DNA of 47,743 bases from Rubrivivax sp. (GTDB lineage Bacteria; Pseudomonadota; Gammaproteobacteria; Burkholderiales; Burkholderiaceae_C), in contig SEFA01000046.1 of the NCBI GenBank assembly GCA_004210455.1, positions 1 through 47,743 on the forward strand. The letters run 5' to 3'. A program made the position numbers and the translations under genes. Below the pieces are notes generated by a model. It was not told the DNA's origin. It did not search any database and saw nothing but the letters and a program-made list of their open reading frames with translations. Below, one piece after another: positions 17,584-25,875 of the stretch. The number at the start of each line of letters is the position of its first letter. The stretch's first letter is position 1.

Positions 17584-17644
17584 GCCGGGCCGCCCCCAGG
17601 CGGGCAGCGCCCCTTGGGGGCAGGAGCGCAGCGACGGGGCGGCT
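17584..17644. repeat. GC-rich REP-like palindromic element between yqgE and ruvX
   Basis: Two adjacent hairpins: CCGCC (17590-17594) with GGCGG (17599-17603), then GCCCC (17609-17613) with GGGGC (17617-17621), followed by GGAGCGCAGCGACGGGGC. This pattern of CCGCC...GGCGGGCAGCGCCCC...GGGGGC and then AGCGCAGCGACGG resembles intergenic repeats I associate with Comamonadaceae-like genomes. Only one copy lies in this window, so repeat status is an inference. Confidence 0.45.
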
Positions 17645-17652
17645 CACCGTCA

Positions 17653-18231
17653 TCATGCGTGCCCGGCCTCCTGGCTGAGCATGCGCGGGTCGATACCGAG
17701 CAAGGCAAGCGCCTTGTCGTAGCGCTCCTCGATCGGCGTGTCGAAGATGATCTCGGGCTTGGCGTCGACGGTGATCCAGCCGTTGCGGCCGAGCTCCTCC
17801 TCCAACTGGCCCGCGGCCCAGCCGCTGTAGCCCAGCGTGACCAGCACGCGCTTGGGACCGGCGCCGTTGGACAGCGCCTCCAGCACGTCGCGGCTGGTCG
17901 TCATCTCCAGCCCGCCGGGCACCGCCAGCGTCGCGCTGTAGTGGTTGCCCTGCTCGTCCAGCGCCTCGTGCAGCACGAAGCCGCGTTCGGTCTGCACCGG
18001 CCCGCCGAAGAACACCGGCCGCGCGGCCATGTCCAGGTCGGACAACTCGAGCTCGACCTTCTCGAACAGGTTGCCCAGGGTCAGCGAGATCGGCTTGTTG
18101 ATGACCAGGCCCAGCGCGCCCTTTTCGTTGTGCTCGCACAGGTAGATGACGGAGCCGGCAAAGGTCTCGTCCACCATGCCCGGCATGGCGATCAGGAACT
18201 GGTTGGTCAGGTCGATGCGTTCCTTGGACAT
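17653..18231 (-). CDS. yqgE: UPF0301 family protein YqgE
   Basis: A 192-residue cytoplasmic protein of the YqgE/AlgH family, structurally known but without an agreed function. The signature segments are LTNQFLIAMPGMVDETFAGS, YLCEHNEKGALGLVINKP and FFGGPVQTERGFVLH, followed by the SGWAAGQLEEELGRNGW block, all in order. It is the first gene of the yqgE-ruvX-pyrR-pyrB-pyrX-plsC block and sits 35 bases from the divergent photolyase start, so the promoter of the pyrimidine block must lie in or just above this short gap. Pairing with ruvX is nearly universal in proteobacteria. Confidence 0.95.
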   Translation of the reverse strand: MSKERIDLTNQFLIAMPGMVDETFAGSVIYLCEHNEKGALGLVINKPISLTLGNLFEKVELELSDLDMAARPVFFGGPVQTERGFVLHEALDEQGNHYSATLAVPGGLEMTTSRDVLEALSNGAGPKRVLVTLGYSGWAAGQLEEELGRNGWITVDAKPEIIFDTPIEERYDKALALLGIDPRMLSQEAGHA

Positions 18232-18266
18232 AGGGACGGATTCTATTTCACCGACACTCGCTCTCC

Positions 18267-19733
18267 ATGAACGCCCTTGTCTGGTTCCGGCGCGATCTGC
18301 GCGCGGACGACCACGCCGCCCTCTTCCACGCCCTGAAGCACCACGAACGCGTGTTCTGCGCCTTCGTGCTGGACACGGACATCCTCGACGCGTTGCCGCG
18401 CGCGGACCGCCGCGTGGAATTCATCCTCGACGCCCTGCGCGTGCTCGACGCGGATCTGGCGGCGCTGGCGCCCGGCGCCGGGCTGATCGTGCGCCACGGC
18501 GCCGCGCGGGAACAGATGCCCGCCCTGGCGGCTGAACTGGGCGTGGACGCGCTCTACTTCAACCACGACGACGAGCCGGACGCCCTGCGCCGCGACGCCG
18601 ACGTGGGCGGAACGCTGCTCGCACGCGGCGTGCAGGTGGAGAGCTTCAAGGACCACGTGGTCTTCGAGCGCTCGGAGATCCTGACCGGTTCACGCAAGCC
18701 CTACGGCGTCTTCACGCCTTACAAGAACGCGTGGTTGCGGGAGATCAATCCCTTCTTCCTCAGCAGCTATCCGGTCGAGCGTTACGCGTCGCATCTGGCG
18801 AAGGCCCCGCAACGGGGCGTTCCGGCGCTGGGCGACATCGGGTTCGAACCGGCCGGTCTCAGCGCTGCGCTGACCGGCGGCAGCGCGGGCGCCCAGCGGC
18901 TGTTCGACGAGTTCCTCGATCGCATCGACCGCTACGGCGACACGCGCGATTTCCCGGCCGCCAAGGGTCCCAGCTACCTCAGCACGCACCTGCGCTTCGG
19001 GACGATCTCGATCCGCCGCCTGGCGCGCGAAGCCTGGGCGCGCGCCTACGCCCCGACGCGCAGCAGGACCGTGAGCGCGGGCGCGCAGATCTGGCTGTCG
19101 GAGCTGATCTGGCGCGATTTCTACCATCAGGTCCTGCATCACCATCCGCATGTCGTCGGCGGTGCGTTCCGGCCCGAATACGACCGCATCGCCTGGGCCG
19201 ACGGCCCCGACGCGGACGCGGACTTCGAGGCCTGGTGCCAGGGCCGCACCGGTTATCCGCTGGTCGACGCCGCCATGCACCAGATCAACGAGACCGGCTA
19301 CATGCACAACCGGCTGCGCATGGTGACTGCCAGCTTCCTGATCAAGGACCTCGGCATCGACTGGCGTCGCGGCGAGGCCTACTTCGCCGAGAAGCTGATC
19401 GACTTCGACCTCGCCGCCAACAATGGCGGCTGGCAATGGGCCTCCTCCAGCGGCTGCGACGCGCAGCCCTACTTCCGCATCTTCAATCCGGTCAACCAGA
19501 GCGAGAAGTTCGATCCCGACGGCAAGTTCATCAAGCGCTACCTGCCGCAGCTCGCGAAGCTGCCGCCCAAGCTGATCCACGCGCCGTGGCTGGCGAAGCC
19601 GGAGGCGCTCGCGGCCTGCGGCGTGGTGCTGGGCCGCGACTATCCGGAACCGGTCGTGCGCCATGAGACGGCGCGCATGGCGACGATGGCGCGCTATGCC
19701 GTCGTCAAGGACCGGACCTTCCCCGACGCGTGA
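18267..19733 (+). CDS. phrB: Deoxyribodipyrimidine photo-lyase
   Basis: Light-driven repair enzyme that splits cyclobutane pyrimidine dimers using reduced FAD and an antenna chromophore. The 488 residues start with LVWFRRDLRADDH, the antenna-domain signature. The FAD domain has the expected LSTHLRFGTISIRR, SELIWRDFYHQ, GYPLVDAAMHQINETGYMHN (split here: GYPLVDAAM, then ETGYMHNR) and NNGGWQWASSSGCDAQPYFR blocks of class I CPD photolyases. It is divergent from yqgE by 35 bases and converges on the pilus locus with 55 bases between the stops. No adjacent partner suggests a special regulation. Confidence 0.96.
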   Translation: MNALVWFRRDLRADDHAALFHALKHHERVFCAFVLDTDILDALPRADRRVEFILDALRVLDADLAALAPGAGLIVRHGAAREQMPALAAELGVDALYFNHDDEPDALRRDADVGGTLLARGVQVESFKDHVVFERSEILTGSRKPYGVFTPYKNAWLREINPFFLSSYPVERYASHLAKAPQRGVPALGDIGFEPAGLSAALTGGSAGAQRLFDEFLDRIDRYGDTRDFPAAKGPSYLSTHLRFGTISIRRLAREAWARAYAPTRSRTVSAGAQIWLSELIWRDFYHQVLHHHPHVVGGAFRPEYDRIAWADGPDADADFEAWCQGRTGYPLVDAAMHQINETGYMHNRLRMVTASFLIKDLGIDWRRGEAYFAEKLIDFDLAANNGGWQWASSSGCDAQPYFRIFNPVNQSEKFDPDGKFIKRYLPQLAKLPPKLIHAPWLAKPEALAACGVVLGRDYPEPVVRHETARMATMARYAVVKDRTFPDA

Positions 19734-19788
19734 GCGTCACGCGGCGCGCGAACGCGCACGGCCAGTGTGTGCAGCCTGTGCCTGCCCA

Positions 19789-20316
19789 TCACTGGTACGT
19801 GAGCGTCACGCTGACGGCATCGATGTAGGGGCCGCCGGGGGGCACCGTGGTCTGGCGACCCGGAATGCGCGCATAGACGGTGTAGACCAGCCCTGGCGAC
19901 AGCCCCAGCGCATCGAGCAGCAGACCGCCGCCGACCATCGTGCCGGTGGTGCCGTCGCCCCACACCGTCGTATAGGTGTTGTCGATGTAGAGGTTGTAGT
20001 TGAGCGCGTTCGCGCCGAACGCCAGGCGGCGGCTGGAGATGCTCGGACCGCCGCCCTTGTCGAAAGCGACCGTGAACGGGACCAGCAAGCCCGCGACGCC
20101 GCCGCACTTCACCGTGACCGTGCCGGTCGAATCGGTGTTGCCGTAGGCCAGCGGGTTGTAGTTGGCGAACAGCACCGACGTCGTCGTGACGGTGCACGAG
20201 CACAAGCCCTGGATGCACAGCGCGTGCGCCGAGGGCGCCGCGCCGGTCAGCATCAGCCAGGGCAGAAGCCGAAGCAGGCTTGGCCGGCGTGACCGTCGGA
20301 AGGGTTTGGCGTTCAT
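19789..20316 (-). CDS. Csu-type (SCPU domain) fimbrial subunit, terminal gene
   Basis: A 175-residue secreted pilin-like protein of the spore-coat-U/Csu family. The signal peptide ends near AHA at about 32, and the mature N-terminus is unusually cysteine-rich (LCIQGLCSC). A single immunoglobulin-like SCPU domain follows, with YNPLAYGNTDSTGTV, a central NLYIDNTYTTVWGDG and the final strand VSVTLTYQ. It occupies the position of the tip adhesin CsuE, but that protein normally has two domains and about 320 residues, so this version is single-domain. Its start overlaps the usher stop by four bases. It may cap the pilus or be a second structural subunit. Confidence 0.85.
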   Translation of the reverse strand: MNAKPFRRSRRPSLLRLLPWLMLTGAAPSAHALCIQGLCSCTVTTTSVLFANYNPLAYGNTDSTGTVTVKCGGVAGLLVPFTVAFDKGGGPSISSRRLAFGANALNYNLYIDNTYTTVWGDGTTGTMVGGGLLLDALGLSPGLVYTVYARIPGRQTTVPPGGPYIDAVSVTLTYQ

Positions 20317-22835
20317 CGCGACTCCTTTCGGGCGTTCGTGTCAGATGTCTCTGCCTGGACGGACGCTCCGGGCGCGCCCGCCTTGGGCGGCGCACCGGTC
20401 GACCAGGCCGTGATCCTGCGGCACACCACGGTACCGAGATCCGGCAGTTCCGTCATCTGCGCCGGCAGCTTCAGCTCGATGCGGCACGGCGTGCCGTCCT
20501 CGCGCCGTGCCAGCACGTCGCCGATCGCGCCGCTACCGTCGGGCAGCCCCGTCACGAACGCCCGACCGTCCAGGCCCATCGGGAATGTGCGCTTCGATCC
20601 GGCGACCTGCAAGTCGGTCCCCGGCGGCAGCGGCTCGCCGGCCTCGTCGACGACGCGGAAGGTCGCGGTGCGGCTGTGCACGATCGGGAACCGGATGAGC
20701 GCCGCGCTGCGCGCCGCCGGCATGACCTGCAGCTCCAGCGCCTCGATCTCCGAATCCAGCGGCAGATCGTCGGCGACCACGCCGACGCGGTTCACCTGAT
20801 AGCCCCGCAGCGCCGGGAGGAACGCCCGCCCCTTGCCATCGGTGCGCGCGACCGGCTGGTTGTCGTGGAGGATGCGGACGTTCGCCTGGTTGTCGACCTG
20901 CACGACGGCGAAGCCCCCGTCGATGCGACGGCTCGCATAAGCGCCGCCGTCGATGTACGCCAGCCCGCCGCTCGCGCCGAGCCTCACGTCGGTGTTGCCC
21001 GACATCCGCGAGACGCCGCCGTCCAGCGCCACCACGTTGGTCTGCCACTGCGCCTGCGCCTGCTGCCGGCCGTGCGACTCCGTCAGCAGCTGGTAACCGA
21101 GGCCTTCGCCGACCGGCGGGTTGCTCTGCAACTGGACCTGCCAGAGATCCCGCGCCTGCTGCCCGCCGCCGCGCTGGCCCTGCCAGGCCGTCGACAGGCT
21201 CTTGTTCCCGTCGAGCAGCAGGCTCCAGAAGACCGAGATCGCCGTGCCGCCGCCGTTGCCTGCCTTCAACGCGGACAGGCCGAAGAAACCCCAGCCGGCG
21301 AGGCTGCGGCTGGCGTTGAAGGACCAGAGCTTGTTGGCCACCTGCAGCTGCCCCTGGGGCGCGGGCCGCTGCGGCGCCCCCTGGTTCACGAGTCCGATGC
21401 CCAAGCCCCACTGCTTCCAGGAGGTCCCCACCGACGCCGAGACGCTCCACTTCGGCAGCACCGCGTTGCCGAGCTGCGTGAAGCCCGCCGTGGCGCGCTT
21501 GACCTGCACGCCGCCGCTCCAGTCCATGCCCTGGCGTTCGACGCCCAGCGTCGCGAGCGCGCCGCGGCGCGCCTCGGGATCGTCGCTGCGGCTGGCCACG
21601 CCCGCCACGCTCACCGTACCCAGGGCGGGGAACAGCCACAACCCCGTCGCGCCGAGCGCCTGCTGGCGCTGCGTGAGCTCTCCGCGCCATTCCTGCGTGA
21701 AGCCGGAGGTGAGTCCGTTGCGCCAGGTGCCGGCCAGCACTGCGCGGCCATAGCGGTTGCTGTCGATCCCGTAGTTCAGTCGCAGCCAGCCGGCCTCGAC
21801 GCTGTAGGCCGAGAGTCCCGGCTTCAGCAGCGACGGGCTGATGTAGTAAGGCTGCACGACGATCTGCTCGCGGCCGAGCAGGTCCCGCACCACGGTGCGG
21901 ATCTCCCCCTGGCCGGTGACCAGCGGGAGATCGCTGATGTCGAAAGGGCCGGGCTGCACGCGCCCTTGCAGGCGTTGGCTGTTGTTGACGAAAACGTCCA
22001 CCGTCGACGGCAGCGATGCCTCGCCGCGCAGGGTCGGGAGCGGGAAGCTCAGGAATCCGGGCCGCAGCGAGAAGTCGGTGCTCCACTGCACGCCGCCGAA
22101 GCGCATCGCCTGGCCCCAGGTGCCCGGCTGCGCGATGCCGTCTCCGAGCCGCCAACTGGTCAGGTGCTCGGGACGGTCGATGGTCCAGCGCGTGTCCAGG
22201 CGCACCCAGCCGCCGCCCGTGCCGCTGCGATACAGCTGCTGGTGGTTGAGATCGCCGCGCGGCGTCAGCACGCCGAGTTCGGTCACGCCGTCGACGTTGC
22301 CGTCACCGCTGAGGCGCTTCTGCCATTGCACGTCGTAATTGGCGAAGATCCCGAAGGTCGACGGCAAGGTCACCTGCGTGGCGGAACGCGCCACCTCGAC
22401 CTGCTGGTCGGAAAACGCCTGCGGCGGCGCGTCGATCTCGAGCGTCTGGCTGAGTTCCTCGACACGCCAGCGCATCAGTTCGCCGGGGCCCTCGCCGAGG
22501 ATCATGTGGAGCTCGCCGTCGATCATCCGCGGCGGCAGCGCCGGCGGCCGGAACTTGAGTTCGGTCCAGAGCGCCTGCGGGATGGCGACGCCCTCGGGAA
22601 CGCGCACCGCGCGCACCGTCTGCGGCTGCGGGATGCCGTTGATCTTCAGGCCCAGCAGCAGGGTCTCGCCGAAGCGCGGGGCCTGGCCCAGCGCCTGCGC
22701 CGGGTCGGAAGCCGGCAACGACGGCGGCACGGACGATGGCGACGGCGGTGCAGGCGGCGGCTGCGCCTGCGCCGCGGCGGTCATGCACAGGCAGACCGCC
22801 GCCGGCAGCAGGCCGGGTTCACTTGCCCGCCGCAC
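20313..22835 (-). CDS. Outer-membrane usher of a Csu-type chaperone-usher pilus
   Basis: An 840-residue outer-membrane assembly platform that receives chaperone-subunit complexes and extrudes the pilus. A signal peptide ends at about residue 25 (AQA), then a Pro-rich stretch, the periplasmic N-terminal domain (ETLLLGLKINGIP), the 24-strand barrel with DRPEHLTSWRLGDG, the plug (VFVNNSQRLQGRVQPGPFDI) and the barrel's VQPYYISPSLLKPG, and finally the C-terminal domains with AFLPALRGYQVNRV. Length matches archaic ushers. The start codon is GTG at 22835, inside the 3' end of the chaperone in its restored frame. The next gene overlaps its stop. Confidence 0.93.
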   Translation of the reverse strand: MRRASEPGLLPAAVCLCMTAAAQAQPPPAPPSPSSVPPSLPASDPAQALGQAPRFGETLLLGLKINGIPQPQTVRAVRVPEGVAIPQALWTELKFRPPALPPRMIDGELHMILGEGPGELMRWRVEELSQTLEIDAPPQAFSDQQVEVARSATQVTLPSTFGIFANYDVQWQKRLSGDGNVDGVTELGVLTPRGDLNHQQLYRSGTGGGWVRLDTRWTIDRPEHLTSWRLGDGIAQPGTWGQAMRFGGVQWSTDFSLRPGFLSFPLPTLRGEASLPSTVDVFVNNSQRLQGRVQPGPFDISDLPLVTGQGEIRTVVRDLLGREQIVVQPYYISPSLLKPGLSAYSVEAGWLRLNYGIDSNRYGRAVLAGTWRNGLTSGFTQEWRGELTQRQQALGATGLWLFPALGTVSVAGVASRSDDPEARRGALATLGVERQGMDWSGGVQVKRATAGFTQLGNAVLPKWSVSASVGTSWKQWGLGIGLVNQGAPQRPAPQGQLQVANKLWSFNASRSLAGWGFFGLSALKAGNGGGTAISVFWSLLLDGNKSLSTAWQGQRGGGQQARDLWQVQLQSNPPVGEGLGYQLLTESHGRQQAQAQWQTNVVALDGGVSRMSGNTDVRLGASGGLAYIDGGAYASRRIDGGFAVVQVDNQANVRILHDNQPVARTDGKGRAFLPALRGYQVNRVGVVADDLPLDSEIEALELQVMPAARSAALIRFPIVHSRTATFRVVDEAGEPLPPGTDLQVAGSKRTFPMGLDGRAFVTGLPDGSGAIGDVLARREDGTPCRIELKLPAQMTELPDLGTVVCRRITAWSTGAPPKAGAPGASVQAETSDTNARKESR

Positions 22836-23576
22836 CGGCCGAGACCTGCTGCAATCCCTGGTCGGTCATGACCTGCAGATTGCCGGGCGGGCCGGCGGGC
22901 GTGGGGATGCGGTAGCTGCGCTGCTCGCCGGGGAACACGACACTTGCGCGCCCGGCACCGCCATGGACTTCACCTCGCCGTTGGCGCTGGTGACGCGCAG
23001 TTCGCTGACCTTCACATGGACGTTGCCGGCGTTGGTCACCGTCGCCACGGTTTCGCCGCTGCTGGCACGCTGGACGCTCCAGCTCGAGTCCCGCCGCACC
23101 TGGTTGGGCGCCACGTAGACCGGCACCCGCAACGCCACCAGCACGCGCACCGCGCCGGTCACCTGCGTGTCGCCGCCCTGACGCGCCACCGGTACCTCGC
23201 GCAGCACCATGCGGTAGGTGGCCTCCTGCTGCAGGTCCGGCGGGCGGCGCAGGCCCACGCGCAAGACCTGGACCTGTCCGGCCTGCAGCGTGAAGATCGG
23301 CGGGTTCACGAGCAGGTCCGTCGTCGGACCGTCGACGTCCTGGCCGTTCTCCCGCGTCCAGCGGATGCCCTCGGCCTGCATCGTCACCGGCTCGGTGCCG
23401 TTGTTCTGGACCTGCACCGTCGCCCGGTCGTTCGCGCGGTCCAGCCGCACGTTGACGGGCATGATGCTGACGTCGGCGGCACGAGCCGCCGGCATCGCCA
23501 GCACTCCCACCACGAATACCGCCAGCACTGCCGTCATGCCCGCGACGGCCGCCAGCCCACGTCGGATCGTGTTCAT
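22819..23576 (-). CDS. Csu-type periplasmic pilus chaperone with an apparent 3' frameshift
   Basis: Periplasmic chaperone that folds pilus subunits by donor-strand complementation. The signal peptide ends near ARA at about 33. The N-terminal Ig domain begins VSIMPVNVRLDRANDRATVQ and includes the subunit-binding strands with YRMVLREVPV, and the C-terminal domain continues through VTNAGNVHVKVSELRV. After about residue 206 the open frame becomes a Ser/Ala/Pro-rich tail and stops at 22866. In the +1 frame from about 22933-22945 the sequence reads FPGEQRSYRIPTPAGPPGN and continues to a stop at 22819, exactly the expected chaperone ending (about 252 residues). One missing base explains it. Whether this is a mutation or an assembly error is unknown. 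Confidence 0.85.
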
Positions 23577-23654
23577 CGGTTTCTCTCCTGTTGTCTCGTC
23601 GTCCGATGTCCCCCCAGGCGTTCCGGCCGCCCGCAGCCGTCCTTCCCCTTGTGC

Positions 23655-23670
23655 GCCGCCGGCAGGCGGC
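23655..23670 (-). other. Hairpin between major subunit gene and chaperone gene
   Basis: GCCGCC (23655-23660) and GGCGGC (23665-23670) form a perfect 6-base stem with a 4-base loop in the 106-base gap after the first pilus subunit gene. No T tract follows. Such stems after a major pilin often stabilise the upstream mRNA or reduce readthrough, making subunit excess over chaperone and usher; that role is inferred here. Confidence 0.4.
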
Positions 23671-23682
23671 TGGCGATCCCCT

Positions 23683-24186
23683 TCAATAGGTCACCGTCAC
23701 GGTGACCGTGTCCGTGTACGCCCCGGGCACCGCGCCAGTCAGCGAGGGCACCTGGCCATAGATGGTGACGCTCTGAATGCCCCCCGTCCCCGTGCCGCTG
23801 TAGACGGTGCTGCCGCCGGTGCTGTTGCCCCAGACGGATGTCCGCCCCGCGTCGACGTAGAGCTGGTAGCCGAGCGAGTAGGCGCCGTTGATCATCTTGC
23901 GGGCGGCGAAGTTGGCCGCACCGCCGGCGTTGCTCCCGGCGCTGAGGGCGACGGTGTAGGCCGTGGTGGCCGTGCATTCGATGGTCAGCGTCGAAGTGCC
24001 GTTCACCGGCCCTGCGCCGATCGGGTTGATGGCGGAGCCGAAGGCCAGCGTCGAGCCCGACACATTGCAGGCGGACGAGACCGTCGTCTGCGACGTGAGC
24101 GTGTTGGTCGCCGTGCCGCCGCGCGCAACGCCGATCAGGCCGACGAGCGCGGCCGTGATCAGGAGTAGCGGGAGGCTTCTCCGCAT
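23683..24186 (-). CDS. Csu-type (SCPU domain) major fimbrial subunit
   Basis: A 167-residue secreted subunit with a signal peptide (about 1-23, MRRSLPLLLITAALVGL) and one SCPU Ig-like domain. Typical features are the N-terminal donor-strand-like segment TATNTLTSQTTVSSACNVS, the disulfide-forming cysteines (SSACNVS and TIECTATT), the middle GYQLYVDAGRTSVWGNSTGG and the final YTDTVTVTVTY strand. It is first of the pilus structural genes and most likely forms the rod (CsuA/B-like). The ATG at 24186 is 10 bases after the receiver-protein stop, so the pilus is cotranscribed with its signalling genes. A longer upstream open frame is a shadow of the receiver gene. Confidence 0.88.
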   Translation of the reverse strand: MRRSLPLLLITAALVGLIGVARGGTATNTLTSQTTVSSACNVSGSTLAFGSAINPIGAGPVNGTSTLTIECTATTAYTVALSAGSNAGGAANFAARKMINGAYSLGYQLYVDAGRTSVWGNSTGGSTVYSGTGTGGIQSVTIYGQVPSLTGAVPGAYTDTVTVTVTY

Positions 24187-24196
24187 CCGCGTCCCG

Positions 24197-25081
24197 TCAG
24201 TGCACCACGGCGCTGCCCCTTTCGGGCAGCCGCGTGCCATGGGCCCGGGCCTCCGCAAGGACGAGAAGGCCGCGCGCGGAGATCGCGTCGCGGGGATAAA
24301 CGGCCAGGCCGACATGGCTGTCCAGCCGCACCTCATGACCGCCCAGATCGAAGGGGTCGGCCAGCGATTCGCGGATGCGGTCCGTCAGCGCTTCCGCCTC
24401 CTGCACCGAACCGGCGCGCGAGACGACCAGCGCGAACTGCTCGGTGGCATGCCGGGCCAGCAGATCGGCCGGGCCGGCGCAGCCCGACATCCGCCGGCCG
24501 ATCTCCACCAGCACCGGTGCCGCGCCTGAAACGCCCTGGCTGCGCAGCAGCGCCTCCAGCCCCTTCAGCACGACCACCGTGACGGCCACCTTGCCGGCCT
24601 CGGCATTGACCAGTCGCAGGACCTGATCGAGGCGTTCGAGCAAGGCGACCTGCCCCAGCAGCCCGGTCTCGGCATCGCGCAGCAGCGGCGACGGCCGCTG
24701 CTGCCGACCGCCGACGAGTTCGCTCTGCATCAGTTCCTCCAGGTCGCCGAACAGCGTCTCCATGCCGGAGGCCTTGTCGTAGAAGCCGTCGGCGCCGGCC
24801 TGCATGCACATGTCGCGGTAGGCGTCCATCGCGTGATGCGTGAGCATCAGGATGCGTCCCCGATATCCCTTGCGGCGCAGGGCGCGCAGCACGTCGATGC
24901 CGGTCCCCACCAGCAGCGTCATGTCCAGCAGCACCGTGTCCGGCTGCAGCCAGTCGATCAGCGCGATCGCCTGCGGCGCGGAGTCGGCCTCTCCCACGAC
25001 GCGCGCGCCGGCCATGTCCTCGAGCCGGCGTGCCAGGAGACGGCGGATGGCCGACGAGTCCTCGACGAGAAAGATGTCCAT
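24197..25081 (-). CDS. Response regulator with degenerate GGDEF-like output domain
   Basis: A 294-residue two-domain protein. The N-terminal receiver is complete: acidic pair VEDSS, phosphoacceptor Asp53 in LLDMTL, Thr81 and Lys103 (FYDKAS). The C-terminal domain has the fold pattern of GGDEF proteins (DAETGLLGQVALLERLDQ at its start), but the catalytic motif is ATEQF at 212-216 and the upstream inhibitory R-x-x-D is absent. It therefore should not make cyclic di-GMP and may bind GTP, a nucleotide or a partner. The ATG at 25081 is chosen by the receiver start. It sits between the LuxR-type regulator and the pilus genes, 10 bases from the latter. Confidence 0.85.
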   Translation of the reverse strand: MDIFLVEDSSAIRRLLARRLEDMAGARVVGEADSAPQAIALIDWLQPDTVLLDMTLLVGTGIDVLRALRRKGYRGRILMLTHHAMDAYRDMCMQAGADGFYDKASGMETLFGDLEELMQSELVGGRQQRPSPLLRDAETGLLGQVALLERLDQVLRLVNAEAGKVAVTVVVLKGLEALLRSQGVSGAAPVLVEIGRRMSGCAGPADLLARHATEQFALVVSRAGSVQEAEALTDRIRESLADPFDLGGHEVRLDSHVGLAVYPRDAISARGLLVLAEARAHGTRLPERGSAVVH

Positions 25082-25236
25082 GAAGCGGTACTCCGGATCG
25101 ATGCGGTGACTGGTTGTCACCGCCTGTCCGGCATCTTGCGCGCGCCCTCGCGCCCACATCAGCGGCACCCCGCCCAAGCTGATGTCGGGTTCCCTCCGCA
25201 GGCTTTGTCGGGCGATCACCTACGTCCTCCGCGGGG

Positions 25237-25875
25237 TCACTGGATGTCCGTGAGACCGTGCTGGACGCAGTACTTCGTCAGCTCGGTGTTGTTGCGCCAG
25301 CCCGTCTTCTCGAGGATGCGCGCCCGGTAGGTGCCGACCGTCTTGGCCGACAGGTGCATGGTGTCGGCGATCTCGGCCGGCGTCTTGCCGGCGGCGATCA
25401 ACAGCATCACGCGGTGCTCCTGCGCCGACAGCTGCTCGTGGGGCAACTGGCCCGGCGTGGCCCCGCTCAGCAGACCCAGCAGATGGTCCGCCATCGCCGC
25501 GGTGACGTAGCGCCCCCCCTGCAGCAGCCGTTGCAAGGCGACGACCAGTTCGTCGGTCGCCTTGTCCTTGGGCAGATAACCGGACACGCCCATCTGCAAC
25601 AGCCGCGCCGCATAGGCGGACTCCGCATTGAGGCTCAGCACCAGCACGGGCACGCCCTTGATCGCCCGCAGCATGCGGCTCGCGCCCTCGGTCCCGCTCG
25701 CGTCAGGCAAGGACAGGTCCAGCACCAGCGCGTCCGGCTTGTGCGCCTGACCGAGTTGCAGCCCCTCGGCGATGGTCGACGCTTCGTCGATCACCGCCTG
25801 CGGCCAGTAACCCTGGATCAACTGCTTGACCCCGAGCCGCATGATCGGATGGTCGTCAACGATCAGAAATCTCAT
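25237..25875 (-). CDS. LuxR/NarL-family response regulator
   Basis: A 212-residue transcription factor with a complete receiver (VDDHP at 7-11, phosphoacceptor Asp53 in LVLDLSLPD, later SGYLPKDK) and a C-terminal helix-turn-helix. The DNA-binding part reads LSAQEHRVMLLIAAGKTPAEI (shown in part) and HLSAKTVGTYRARILEKTG, the NarL/FixJ signature. Its start overlaps the end of the kinase gene by 20 bases, so they are a translationally coupled pair. The likely targets are the downstream receiver/pilus genes and its own operon; the 155-base gap after this gene (25082-25236) could carry an internal promoter, though I saw no clear operator there. Confidence 0.93.
   Translation of the reverse strand: MRFLIVDDHPIMRLGVKQLIQGYWPQAVIDEASTIAEGLQLGQAHKPDALVLDLSLPDASGTEGASRMLRAIKGVPVLVLSLNAESAYAARLLQMGVSGYLPKDKATDELVVALQRLLQGGRYVTAAMADHLLGLLSGATPGQLPHEQLSAQEHRVMLLIAAGKTPAEIADTMHLSAKTVGTYRARILEKTGWRNNTELTKYCVQHGLTDIQ

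Noticed and set aside
17149-17652. Bacillus-type PyrR attenuator upstream of pyrB
   Set aside because: No conserved PyrR-binding loop or antiterminator/terminator pair was seen; only GC hairpins of repeat-like type.
20280-22871. 863-codon plus-strand open frame opposite the usher
   Set aside because: Antisense shadow; the minus-strand usher has clear domain signatures.
24197-25081. Active diguanylate cyclase
   Set aside because: The GGDEF position reads ATEQF and the R-x-x-D site is missing, so cyclase activity is unlikely.
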